Below the pieces are notes generated by a model. The model saw only the letters and a list, made by a program, of their open reading frames with translations. It was not told the origin of the DNA and searched no databases. The position numbers were made by a program, and so were the translations under genes. Positions 8,416 to 16,690 of a stretch of 64,000 bases of DNA are shown here, in pieces. This stretch comes from Kyrpidia spormannii (GTDB lineage: Bacteria; Bacillota; Bacilli; Kyrpidiales; Kyrpidiaceae). The first letter of the stretch is position 1, and the number at the start of each line of letters is the position of its first letter. Location: positions 1,178,001 through 1,242,000 of the forward strand of contig NZ_CP024955.1 in the NCBI RefSeq assembly GCF_002804065.1, in the 5' to 3' direction.

Positions 8416-10593
8416 GTGAAAACGTCCTTGCTTGAACTAGTTGAACAACGGGATAGATTGACCGAAGAAACGGGCAAATACTACGGGGTTCATGAGTTAA
8501 CGCTAAAAGAGAATGATCCGGTTAAATACGAACGTTTTTACTCACGTCTTCATGCAACTATGGTGGCGGCATACGAAGTTTCGCGGTACGTTACGGCGTC
8601 TCCCGGCGCACGAGAAATGGGTGAGGTTCTTTGGGGACTACTTACTCCTGAGGGAGATGCGTTGGCGATTTCGGCAGGTTTCTTCAGTCACATTAATTCG
8701 GGAAAGTATGCTATTCGTTTTATGGCAGAGCATCACTACGATCAAAATCCCGGTATCCGTGATGGCGATGTTTTCGTTACAGACGATGGCGAGTCAGGTG
8801 GCGCCCCACATCCTGGAGATACTTACACTTACGTGCCGATCATGGTTGGAGATGAATTAGTTGCTTGGGCTATGGGAATAAACCATATTATGGAGGCCGG
8901 GGCCCCAATTGCTGGTAGCTGGCCGGGGTTTGCTGTGGACACATTTATGGATGGATTTGTTGTACCACCGATCAAGACGGGGGAGAATTTACGCCAATTT
9001 ACTTGGTGGGAGCAAATGTGGCTACGACGTACCCGTGCGGGGACACTAAACAATCTAGATGACAAGATGCGGCTTGCTGGTTGTGCCATGATCCACAGAG
9101 AAATCCATAAAATCATTAGTGAATTCGGTCTTGACTACTATAAGCGTGCCATTCGCGAAATAATTGAAGAAAGTCGGCAGATGATAACAGACAATGTTCG
9201 AAGGACCATGGTACCCGGAAGATATGATGGTGCTGCATTCCGAGCTGTTAAGTATAAGGGGTTACAATCAATATGGGAGCATGCGGATAAAGATCAGATT
9301 ATATCCATACGTCAACGGCTTGTTGTTAATGGTGATGGAACAATAGATGCGTACCATGACGGCAGCTCTCACTGGGACTATCACGCCTGGAATGGATATC
9401 CTGGTGGGGCCGACGTAGCCTTTTATCTTAGCATGATTAATAATTTTGCTTATAACACGAAGCCTACCTCTGCCGTATCTTGGGTTATGAAAACCCACTA
9501 TCCGAAACATTCGATTTACAATCCTGGAGTGAATGTTGCAAGCTTCTCTAATATCTGGGCACAATCAATGGCTCTTAACAGCATAGGTTTTAACTCTGTA
9601 AACCGAGGGAGATTCGCAATAGGATATCTTGAAGAATCTTTCCAGGCTGAGGGAGACTGGGAGGGCATCCAAGGAGCGGGGGTACTACCTGATGGTACGC
9701 CTTATGGGGTTACAAACTTTGAAAATGTGGGCGGTACTGCCATGGGTGCTTTTTGCTTTCGTGATGGCCAACCTATCGCTTGGGCCGAGTGGACTCAATT
9801 GGCTAATATTGGAAACGCAGAGGAATTCGAATACCTGATTCCTGCGACTTTCTATCTGGGGCGCAAGCTTTTGCCGGATTTCTTCGGTCACGGAAAATAC
9901 CGGGGCGGCCCTGGTCAAGCCATTCTTCATTGGGTAGTACGACCAGGGGAGCTGTACCTAAGTCGTGGTGGAGCGGGTGTGGCTTACTGTACATTTGTGG
10001 CCCAAGGTATGAGCGGGGCTTACCCGGCTCCAGCGAATTTTCACATTTCGGCTCGCGGCACAAATATTTATGATCTCATTTCAGCAGGTAAACCAGTACC
10101 ACGTGATGGAATAGAACTCATCCAAATGGCTGAAGAAGGAACGCTTAAAGTTGATCAACTGGATATTTGGCGCTACGATATGCCACCAATTCGACTTCAA
10201 GATGGCGATCTGGTAGCGACATGTAATGGTTCTTCGGGTGGATGGGGCGATCCTATTGAACGTGATCCAAATCTAGTTCTGGATGACGTATGTCAAGGCT
10301 GGCTTCAACCCGATACAGCAAAAAAGGTTTATGGGGTGGTATTGGAGAAAACGAATGAGGGTTGGACGATAGACCAAGAGTTAACAACGGTACTACGTAA
10401 GAGTATATATAAAAAACGTCTTGACGACAGCGTTCCTTTCGAAGAATTCTGGGAGGAAGAAAGAAATTTACTTCTTACGCATAATATCATTGAGCCTGTG
10501 CGGTATATGTACACCCATACAGTTAGTGAAATTTACGATTTCGATAAGGAAGTTAAGGAATTCTGGCAACTACCGGAAGATTTTTCTTGGTGA
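8416..10593 (+). CDS. Acetone-carboxylase-type alpha subunit (hydantoinase B/HyuB family)
   Basis: 725 residues, GTG start with AAGGGGAGGG upstream. HyuB-type features include FVTDDGESGGAPHPGD, HINSGKYAIRF, and the C-terminal NGSSGGWGDPIERDP segment. In acetone carboxylase (Xanthobacter, Rhodobacter) the alpha subunit carries the metal and carboxylation site; the complex turns acetone, bicarbonate and ATP into acetoacetate, AMP and phosphate. It is the first of three genes in the order alpha, gamma, beta; the presence of the gamma gene separates it from hydantoinases and oxoprolinases. The true ketone may be larger than acetone. Base composition is clearly AT-richer than the flanks, suggesting acquisition with the operon. 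Confidence 0.87.
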   Translation: MKTSLLELVEQRDRLTEETGKYYGVHELTLKENDPVKYERFYSRLHATMVAAYEVSRYVTASPGAREMGEVLWGLLTPEGDALAISAGFFSHINSGKYAIRFMAEHHYDQNPGIRDGDVFVTDDGESGGAPHPGDTYTYVPIMVGDELVAWAMGINHIMEAGAPIAGSWPGFAVDTFMDGFVVPPIKTGENLRQFTWWEQMWLRRTRAGTLNNLDDKMRLAGCAMIHREIHKIISEFGLDYYKRAIREIIEESRQMITDNVRRTMVPGRYDGAAFRAVKYKGLQSIWEHADKDQIISIRQRLVVNGDGTIDAYHDGSSHWDYHAWNGYPGGADVAFYLSMINNFAYNTKPTSAVSWVMKTHYPKHSIYNPGVNVASFSNIWAQSMALNSIGFNSVNRGRFAIGYLEESFQAEGDWEGIQGAGVLPDGTPYGVTNFENVGGTAMGAFCFRDGQPIAWAEWTQLANIGNAEEFEYLIPATFYLGRKLLPDFFGHGKYRGGPGQAILHWVVRPGELYLSRGGAGVAYCTFVAQGMSGAYPAPANFHISARGTNIYDLISAGKPVPRDGIELIQMAEEGTLKVDQLDIWRYDMPPIRLQDGDLVATCNGSSGGWGDPIERDPNLVLDDVCQGWLQPDTAKKVYGVVLEKTNEGWTIDQELTTVLRKSIYKKRLDDSVPFEEFWEEERNLLLTHNIIEPVRYMYTHTVSEIYDFDKEVKEFWQLPEDFSW

Positions 10594-10610
10594 GAGGATG
10601 AGGTGGCACC

Positions 10611-11162
10611 ATGGAAATCACAAAAGAGATCATTTCAAATCTGTTGGACGGACGGTTGGCTGACAGCGACGTTGAACAGTTGCAACGCATGCATGAGAAA
10701 GACGCCGATCGGTTTTGGAAGTATCTCGAGGTTCTTCAAGAACGTGTTCAGTGGAATGACAAAATCTTGCTACGCCTGACTGACCACCTATATATCGTGC
10801 GAAATGGAAACGGTGCAAGGGTTGTGAAATGTGATTGCGGCCATGAGTTTGGCGACTATAGAGTCAACTGGAAAATAGCATCCAGGGTACGCGTCCGACG
10901 AACAGCTGAGGAATTTAAAGAGGTGTACACTCCTGATCAAGCTATTCCAGAGCCAGGTTGGATGACTATTAGAGAGTACTTTTGCCCAGGATGTGCTGCT
11001 CAATTGGCGGTAGAGGTAGTTCCTCCAGGCTATCCCCCGATTTTCGATTTGTTGCCTGATTTGGACCGGTTGTACCGGGAATTGGGGCGACCGCTGGAGG
11101 ACGAGAGCGAAGATTGGTTTCGTGATCGAACCATGGATGTGGTTGCTAATTTTAGGAGGTGA
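10611..11162 (+). CDS. Acetone carboxylase gamma subunit
   Basis: 183 residues; ATG 17 bases after the alpha gene, with AGGATGAGGTGG upstream. The protein matches acetone carboxylase gamma subunits along its length: ILQERxxWxDKI-like VLQERVQWNDKI (residues 41-52), a CDCGHEF knuckle (Cys74, Cys76), VNWKIASRV, IREYFCPGC (Cys125, Cys128) and PPIFDLLPDLDRLYRE. Four cysteines probably hold zinc. The small subunit is specific to ketone carboxylases and is the strongest argument for the function of this operon. Confidence 0.88.
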   Translation: MEITKEIISNLLDGRLADSDVEQLQRMHEKDADRFWKYLEVLQERVQWNDKILLRLTDHLYIVRNGNGARVVKCDCGHEFGDYRVNWKIASRVRVRRTAEEFKEVYTPDQAIPEPGWMTIREYFCPGCAAQLAVEVVPPGYPPIFDLLPDLDRLYRELGRPLEDESEDWFRDRTMDVVANFRR

Positions 11163-11169
11163 TTTATCA

Positions 11170-13323
11170 GTGCCGTCCAAAGAGTTTATTATTGCGATTG
11201 ATGCCGGGGGTACCATGACCGATTGCATCCTGGTTCAACCTGATGGAGAATTTGCCGTTGGTAAAGCCTTGAGCAATCGTGAGGACGAGGCTTCAAGTTA
11301 CCTTGAATCGGTACGAGATGCGGCTTCTTTCCTGGGCCTATCGTCTAATGATGTACACAAGTCGGCAGATTCAAGTGTCTACACGGGTACTGCGATTTTA
11401 AATACGATTTTGACCCGTTCGGGCGCTGTAGTGGGTCTAATCGTCACGCGCGGGTTTGAACACATCACGGTTATGGAAGCTGGTTTGACCTGGGTTGGGG
11501 AACCCCAAGAGCACCTTCTACACCAACAATTACGTCGTCACACCCCGCCGCTTGTTGATCCCGGCAACGTCATAGGTGTGAGTGAAAGGATTGCGGGGAA
11601 TAACATGTTTCCTGGTCGTGATGTTAAGCCTGGAGAGGTTCTTATACCTTTGAATCGCGAAGAAGTAAGACAAGCTGCTGAGCGTCTCATTACTCAAGGT
11701 GTTGAAATCATCGGTATCATGTTTGTCAACTCATATGTAAATCCTAATCATGAGTTGACGGCCAAAGAAATAGTCGAGGAAGTGGCCCGTGAACGCGGGA
11801 CTAGGGTAGACGTAGTAACGTCGAGTGAAGTGGCTCCGGTTATGAAGGAAAACTATAGGGTGAAAAGTTTAATTTTCCAAGCACATGCTGCTGAAAAGGT
11901 TCGTACCCAGTTAAAGAGGGTAGAAAGGGCCGCGCAAGAAGAAGGATTAGAAAGCCCTCTTTATACGCTTCTTTCTTATGGGGGGGCAGTGACTGTTGAT
12001 TATCCTCGGCTATATGAAACTGTTATTTCTGGTCCGATAGGGGGACTTACAGGCGCGCAGGTGGTCGGCAATACGCTTGGCATTAAAAATTTGGTTACTG
12101 CCGACATGGGCGGTACAAGTTTCGATGTCGGACTTGTAGTAGACCATTTGATTGAAGTTCGACGGTATGCAGACTTTGCACGACACCGTTTAGCAACCCC
12201 TATGGTAGCAATTGACTCGGTTGGCTCAGGAGCTGGATCGGTTGTTCGAGTTGATCAATACAAGAGGTTGCATGTTGGTCCAGAAAGCGCTGGATATAAA
12301 GTAGGACTCTGCTATCAATATCCTGATCTTACTATAACAGACATCAACGTGGCGCTTGGTTTTGTGGATCCGGATTATTTTTTAGGGGGGAAGATTAAAC
12401 TAGATCGTGACCGTGCTCTGGCGGGATTAGAAGAACGCGTGGCACGTCCGCTCGGTCTTGATCCCTTTTTTGCGGGTGAAGGAGTTCTTGAGGTTATTCA
12501 TAGTCAAATGCGTGATCTTATGCGAAGCATGCTACTATCGAAAGGATATAACCCTAGTGAATTCACGGCTCTTTGTTACGGTGGGGCCGGACCAGTACAC
12601 ATGCGTGGCTTCACCGAGGGGGTAGGTCTGGCGGAAGTTATTACGGTGCCTTGGGCTGCAGCGTTCTCCGCTTACGGGGCTGCGTGTGCCGAACACTACC
12701 AGCGGTATGAAAGAAGTCACGTGACATTGTTGCCCCCAGGTCTCAGTCTCGAGGACAAGCAAGGTCTCGCAGAAAATATTAATAGTGGATTTCGACAATT
12801 GGAGGAACGAGCCATTGCCGAATTGAAGGACAGCGGGATCGATCCGAAGACTGTCATGTTTCGTTACGGCGTATATGCTCGTTACATTGGACAATTGGAA
12901 AGCTTTGATACCCCTCTAAATTTCCGGCCCCGGACTGTTCGGGATCTTGACCGGATAGTGGATCGATTTGAGGAAGTCTACACAAAGATCTACCCGGAGG
13001 GGGCTCGTTTCCCTGAGACAGGCTACGCGGTGACTGAAATCTACATTCATGCCGTAGTCCCTCGTCCACGTCCTGAACTCCGGGAGCACATTGTAGCAGG
13101 CGAGAAGCCGGACGATTCCGCCTTTGTTGGCACACGACAGGTCTTCTACGGGGGAAGATGGCAGCAGTTTGACGTCTGGCAGATGGAAACGCTTAAAGCG
13201 GGGAACATCGTGCGGGGACCAGCCATCATTCGTGATCCCATGACGACTGTAGTTATCCCTCCGAAATACGAAGTCGCATTCGATCGTTTCCTTGTAATGC
13301 ATTATCGAAAGGCTACGGTCTGA
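11170..13323 (+). CDS. Acetone-carboxylase-type beta subunit (hydantoinase A/HyuA family)
   Basis: 717 residues from GTG 11170, which has AGGAGGTG eight bases upstream; an ATG at 11122 overlaps the gamma gene and is less likely. ASKHA-type nucleotide-binding features: IAIDAGGTMTD near the N-terminus, GTAILNTIL, TADMGGTSFDVGLV in the middle, and GSGAGSVV. The beta subunit hydrolyses ATP to activate bicarbonate (and the ketone as an enol phosphate). It lies 7 bases behind gamma. A stem-loop followed it directly before an IS256 insertion split that stem-loop. Confidence 0.87.
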   Translation: MPSKEFIIAIDAGGTMTDCILVQPDGEFAVGKALSNREDEASSYLESVRDAASFLGLSSNDVHKSADSSVYTGTAILNTILTRSGAVVGLIVTRGFEHITVMEAGLTWVGEPQEHLLHQQLRRHTPPLVDPGNVIGVSERIAGNNMFPGRDVKPGEVLIPLNREEVRQAAERLITQGVEIIGIMFVNSYVNPNHELTAKEIVEEVARERGTRVDVVTSSEVAPVMKENYRVKSLIFQAHAAEKVRTQLKRVERAAQEEGLESPLYTLLSYGGAVTVDYPRLYETVISGPIGGLTGAQVVGNTLGIKNLVTADMGGTSFDVGLVVDHLIEVRRYADFARHRLATPMVAIDSVGSGAGSVVRVDQYKRLHVGPESAGYKVGLCYQYPDLTITDINVALGFVDPDYFLGGKIKLDRDRALAGLEERVARPLGLDPFFAGEGVLEVIHSQMRDLMRSMLLSKGYNPSEFTALCYGGAGPVHMRGFTEGVGLAEVITVPWAAAFSAYGAACAEHYQRYERSHVTLLPPGLSLEDKQGLAENINSGFRQLEERAIAELKDSGIDPKTVMFRYGVYARYIGQLESFDTPLNFRPRTVRDLDRIVDRFEEVYTKIYPEGARFPETGYAVTEIYIHAVVPRPRPELREHIVAGEKPDDSAFVGTRQVFYGGRWQQFDVWQMETLKAGNIVRGPAIIRDPMTTVVIPPKYEVAFDRFLVMHYRKATV

Positions 13324-13331
13324 CAAGTAAC

Positions 13332-13346
13332 GCGGGGCGCCTATAA
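13332..13346 (+). terminator. Left half of a stem-loop split by IS256 copy 2
   Basis: GCGGGGCGCC at 13332-13341 pairs over 10 bp (one G-U) with GGCGCTCCGC at 14811-14820 once the 1449-bp IS and one target duplicate are removed. The restored hairpin, nine bases behind the beta gene, would be a terminator or attenuator. Confidence 0.5.
13339..13346. repeat. IS256 copy 2 target duplication, left
   Basis: GCCTATAA, repeated at 14796-14803 directly outside the right end. Confidence 0.88.
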
Positions 13347-13376
13347 GGCGTTGTCCCAGGTTTCGTGGAAATTTGA

Positions 13377-13444
13377 AGGTGGCGGTCTCCTGAACCCGTT
13401 TGGTATAACGGGATTGGGCACAACAAGAAAGGAGAACGCCACCT
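13377..13444 (+). promoter_or_regulatory. Stem sequestering the transposase ribosome-binding site
   Basis: AGGTGGCGGTCTCCT (13377-13391) is complementary, with one mismatch, to AGGAGAACGCCACCT (13430-13444), which contains the transposase Shine-Dalgarno and ends at the ATG. A nested hairpin CCCGTT/AACGGG closes the loop. The same arrangement is present in copy 3 (21583-21651). Confidence 0.75.
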
Positions 13445-14746
13445 ATGAAATCAAGGGTACATCAAATTGTGAGAAATGACCAGAGCCTGTTTTCGACACT
13501 AGATCCTTTTCAGCAGTTCACCCTCCAACTGTCGCTACTGGACGTGATGGAGAGCGCGAAAGAGGGACTCATGGCCTTGGCGGTTCAAACCGGGCTTCGA
13601 GTGATTCAACTCATGATGCGAGAGGAAGTCGAAGCTTTGGTGGGCCCCAAAGGGAAACACAATCCAAAGCGCAAGGCTGTGCGACACGGAAAGGAAAAGG
13701 GCTCCGTGATGCTTGGGGGCCGGAAGGTGGCTGTGGAAAAAGTTCGGGTACGCAGCGTCGACGGTCATGAAATCCCGCTGGAGACCTACCAGGCTTTTCA
13801 GGATCCAACGCTGCTGACCCAGGCCGCGTTGGAGCGGATGATTCATGGCTTGTCGACCCGAAACTATGCGTTTGGTCTTGAGCCGGTCGGAAACGAGGTG
13901 GAAACCTCCGGCACGAGCAAGAGCGCCGTTAGCCGGCGTTTCATTGCCGCCACGAAGAAGCTGCTCGAAAAACTCATGCAGCGGCGCCTGGACGACCGCC
14001 GGTACGTGGCGCTAGTTATTGACGGGATCGTCATGGCGGACCACACCGTAGTGGCGGCATTAGGGATTGACGTAGGGGGACAGAAGCAGATCCTGGGCAT
14101 CTGGGAGGGAGCGACAGAGAATGCGACAGTGTGTAAAGGACTGCTGACCGATCTTGTGGACCGGGGACTGAAAACCGATGATGGGATCCTGGTCGTCATC
14201 GACGGGAGTAAGGCTTTGCGTGCCGCAGTACGGGACGTGTTTGGAGAGACGGCATTGGTTCAGCGGTGTCAGGTGCACAAGGAGCGCAATGTCCTGGAGC
14301 ATCTGCCGGAGAAACAGCGAGATTGGGTCAAGAGGCAATTGCGGGAGGCCTGGCGCCAGGAAACCGAAAAAGAGGCACTGGCGGCCCTGCGGCGCTTGGC
14401 GGCACAACTTGAGAAGTCGCATCCAGGAGCAGCAGCCAGTTTGCGCGAGGGGATGGAAGAGACCGTGACCGTGATCCGGCTGGGAGTTCCGGAACTGCTT
14501 CGGGGAACTCTGCGCTCGACGAATGCGATCGAATCAGCCAATGAGAAGGTGCGGATGGTGAGTCGGAACGTCAAGCGCTGGCAGAATGGGGAACAGGTGC
14601 TGCGCTGGGCGGCTGCAGGATTTTTGGAGGCGGAGAAAAAGTTCAGGACCGTCAAGGGATTTCGCCAAATCCCTCTGCTTCTTGATGCATTACACAAATG
14701 TGTACATCCGCAACCACAGCAGGAAAACAAATCCATCACCGCGTAA
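13445..14746 (+). CDS. IS256-family transposase (intact)
   Basis: 433 residues, the usual length for IS256/mutator transposases. The catalytic residues can be placed: Asp193 in VIDGIVMAD, Asp253 in VVIDGSKALR and Glu363 in STNAIESAN, with the CQVHKERNV segment (C/H motif) between the second Asp and Glu. An AAAGGAG ribosome site is present but buried in a stem. The gene is alone in its element. Confidence 0.96.
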   Translation: MKSRVHQIVRNDQSLFSTLDPFQQFTLQLSLLDVMESAKEGLMALAVQTGLRVIQLMMREEVEALVGPKGKHNPKRKAVRHGKEKGSVMLGGRKVAVEKVRVRSVDGHEIPLETYQAFQDPTLLTQAALERMIHGLSTRNYAFGLEPVGNEVETSGTSKSAVSRRFIAATKKLLEKLMQRRLDDRRYVALVIDGIVMADHTVVAALGIDVGGQKQILGIWEGATENATVCKGLLTDLVDRGLKTDDGILVVIDGSKALRAAVRDVFGETALVQRCQVHKERNVLEHLPEKQRDWVKRQLREAWRQETEKEALAALRRLAAQLEKSHPGAAASLREGMEETVTVIRLGVPELLRGTLRSTNAIESANEKVRMVSRNVKRWQNGEQVLRWAAAGFLEAEKKFRTVKGFRQIPLLLDALHKCVHPQPQQENKSITA

Positions 14747-14795
14747 ATTGAAGAAAAAGGCCGTCACGAAAATCCACGACGACCGGGACAACCTC

Positions 14796-14803
14796 GCCTA
14801 TAA
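14796..14803. repeat. IS256 copy 2 target duplication, right
   Basis: GCCTATAA, identical to 13339-13346. Confidence 0.88.
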
Positions 14804-14824
14804 CCTTCTGGGCGCTCCGCATCC

Positions 14825-14858
14825 TTGTGAGATTGTGGGCATTTGAATGGTGTATAAT
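14825..14858 (+). promoter_or_regulatory. Candidate promoter of the SDR gene
   Basis: TATAAT at 14853-14858 with weak TTGTGA/TTGTGG elements upstream at poor spacing. It overlaps the first in-frame ATG (14847), which argues that the SDR starts at the later ATG. Confidence 0.4.
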
Positions 14859-14915
14859 ACAGTTTCAATGGTTGTATCGAATAGCCCGTTGACACAATTG
14901 GGGGTGCGCGGACAC

Positions 14916-15674
14916 ATGGACTTAGGTTTGAAGGATAAAATTGTTTTCGTTGGGGGACTTGGCTCAATTGGCCAAGCAATTATTCACCAGTTGCTTCAGG
15001 AGGGCGCTCAAGTTGCAATCGGTTATCGCAATCGTGAAGAGGTTGTCCAGCGTTTTAGGCACATTGCGTTCGAGCAGGTATTACCTGTTCGGTTTGACAT
15101 AACCAACTTAGAGGAATGTGAACAGGCGGCGGGACAGGTGATTGATCGATGGGGAAGATTGGATGTTCTGATAAATACTATTGGTTTCGAACACTCTATC
15201 CAACCCTTTCTTCAAATGGATATGGACTCTTTGCGTCGTACAGTAGAGGTGGAGTATTTAGGAACGGTCTACTTGGTTCGTTCAGTTCTCCCCCATGTTA
15301 TTAAAGCCCAAGGACGGATCGTGCTGGTTGGGTCAGATTCAGGCAAAGTTGGTAATCTGGGTATGGCCGTTTCGGCAGGTTGCAGAGGGGCAGTTAATGC
15401 CTTCGCAAAATCCATAGCTCGGGAAGTTGCACGAAATGGGGTACTAGTCAACGTAGTAGCTCCTGGTCCTACGGAAAGTGAACTATGGGAAAAGGAAAAA
15501 GTCAAAAGTCCTTTTGCGGAAAAAATCAGTCTCGCTATGGAACGAAGCGTACCATTACATCGTTTACCCAAGGCGGAGGAGGTAGCCTCTCTGGTTGTTT
15601 ACTTAGCCTCTTGGACCAATGGTGCAATAACGGGTCAAGTTGTCAGCGCTTCAGGCGGGCTCACAATGTGCTGA
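14916..15674 (+). CDS. SDR-family protein with replaced catalytic Tyr/Lys (BadH-like)
   Basis: 252 residues from ATG 14916; an earlier in-frame ATG at 14847 overlaps a TATAAT box. It is an SDR by fold: GGLGSIGQAI at the nucleotide-binding turn, NTIG in place of NNAG, and PGPTESELWE after strand six. It resembles 2-hydroxycyclohexanecarboxyl-CoA dehydrogenase (BadH) in the region after the active site. Where BadH-like enzymes read AVYSACKGG this protein reads AVSAGCRGA, so the catalytic Tyr is Ser153 and the Lys is Arg157; Ser140 of the triad remains. It may be non-catalytic, a binding protein, or act by another mechanism. First gene after the IS256 copy. Confidence 0.8.
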   Translation: MDLGLKDKIVFVGGLGSIGQAIIHQLLQEGAQVAIGYRNREEVVQRFRHIAFEQVLPVRFDITNLEECEQAAGQVIDRWGRLDVLINTIGFEHSIQPFLQMDMDSLRRTVEVEYLGTVYLVRSVLPHVIKAQGRIVLVGSDSGKVGNLGMAVSAGCRGAVNAFAKSIAREVARNGVLVNVVAPGPTESELWEKEKVKSPFAEKISLAMERSVPLHRLPKAEEVASLVVYLASWTNGAITGQVVSASGGLTMC

Positions 15675-15877
15675 GAATATCTGGGGAATTGGCAAGTTTG
15701 GATTGGGGGTGAAGATCTAGCTATCATACTATCGGGAATCCATTGAAGATGTGCTTAGTAACTACCTGAATTTAGCAATAAATACGCAGGAGGACAGGGG
15801 TTCGGGTTTCATAGTGTAGGATTGGGACCCATTCGTAGTATCCTCAAAAAACAAATCCTTTAAAGGAGGAAGGATTC

Positions 15878-16687
15878 ATGGAATATATGGATATTTTGTT
15901 TGATAAACACGGTGGTGTTGTTACTATCACAATCAACCGACCCGAAGTACTCAACGCTTTCCGACCCAGAACAGTGAATGAGTTGATCCATGCCTTTGAA
16001 CAAGCTGGAGATAATCCTGAGGTGGGCGTAATCATCTTGACCGGAGCTGGAGATAGGGCATTCTGCGTCGGAGGTGACACTAAAGAATGGAAAAGTGGTG
16101 TGGGGTATACTGGGGCTTCTTGGGTCGGGATCGGGCTTCCAATTGATCGGCTACATCGGACCATACGTAGTGTGCCTCAGCCCGTGATTGCTGCGGTCAA
16201 TGGCTATGCTATTGGAGGTGGAAACGTTCTGCAGGTGGTTTGCGATCTGGCAGTTGCCTCAAAGACTGCAGTGTTTGGACAGGTTGGTCCCCGCGTCGGG
16301 AGTTTCGATGCTGGCTTTGGTACTGCCTATCTAGCACGTCTAGTAGGTGAGCGAAAGGCGCGGGAGGTATGGATGCTGTGTCGCCGTTACTCCGCTGAGG
16401 AGGCCTTGAGCATGGGCTTGGTGAATGCTGTAGTCGAACCTGAACAACTCATGCCCACCGTGCGGCAATGGGCCGAAGAAATCCTTGCACTGAGCCCTAC
16501 AGCCCTTAAGATCACTAAGGCATCCTTCAACGCCGAGACTGAGCACATCTCCGGCCTTACACAGTTGGCGTTCGGAGCATTGGGCTTGTACTACACTACT
16601 TTGGAGTCCAAAGAGGGGCACCAAGCCTTTATGGAAAAGAGGAAATCAGATTTTAGCCTTTTCCGGAATTTGCGACAGGAGGAATAA
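15878..16687 (+). CDS. BadI/MenB-type enoyl-CoA hydratase superfamily hydrolase
   Basis: 269 residues, ATG with AAAGGAGGAAGG upstream. Crotonase fold with the oxyanion-hole segments GAGDRAFCVGGD and GYAIGGGNVLQVVCDL. The stretch FGQVGPRVGSFDAGFGTAYLAR and REVWMLCRRYSAEEA are characteristic of the branch holding MenB (dihydroxynaphthoyl-CoA synthase) and BadI (2-ketocyclohexanecarboxyl-CoA hydrolase), which act on beta-keto acyl-CoA thioesters. No men genes are nearby, and a ketone carboxylase and an acyl-CoA ligase flank it, which favours a BadI-like retro-Claisen cleavage role. It ends 3 bases before the ligase gene. Confidence 0.85.
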   Translation: MEYMDILFDKHGGVVTITINRPEVLNAFRPRTVNELIHAFEQAGDNPEVGVIILTGAGDRAFCVGGDTKEWKSGVGYTGASWVGIGLPIDRLHRTIRSVPQPVIAAVNGYAIGGGNVLQVVCDLAVASKTAVFGQVGPRVGSFDAGFGTAYLARLVGERKAREVWMLCRRYSAEEALSMGLVNAVVEPEQLMPTVRQWAEEILALSPTALKITKASFNAETEHISGLTQLAFGALGLYYTTLESKEGHQAFMEKRKSDFSLFRNLRQEE

Positions 16688-16690
16688 CCG

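Larger units (their letters stand above)
13347..14795 (+). mobile_element. Complete IS256-family element (copy 2)
   Basis: 1449 bp with inverted ends (left GGCGTTGTCCCAGG, right end reading GAGGTTGTCCCGG on the other strand) and an 8-bp duplication GCCTATAA. The single transposase gene is intact. This is the only full, intact IS256 copy of the four detected in the window. Confidence 0.94.

Noticed and set aside
8416-13323. Hydantoinase/5-oxoprolinase as the function of the HyuA/HyuB-type pair
   Set aside because: The acetone-carboxylase-specific gamma subunit lies between the two genes and matches that family along its length.
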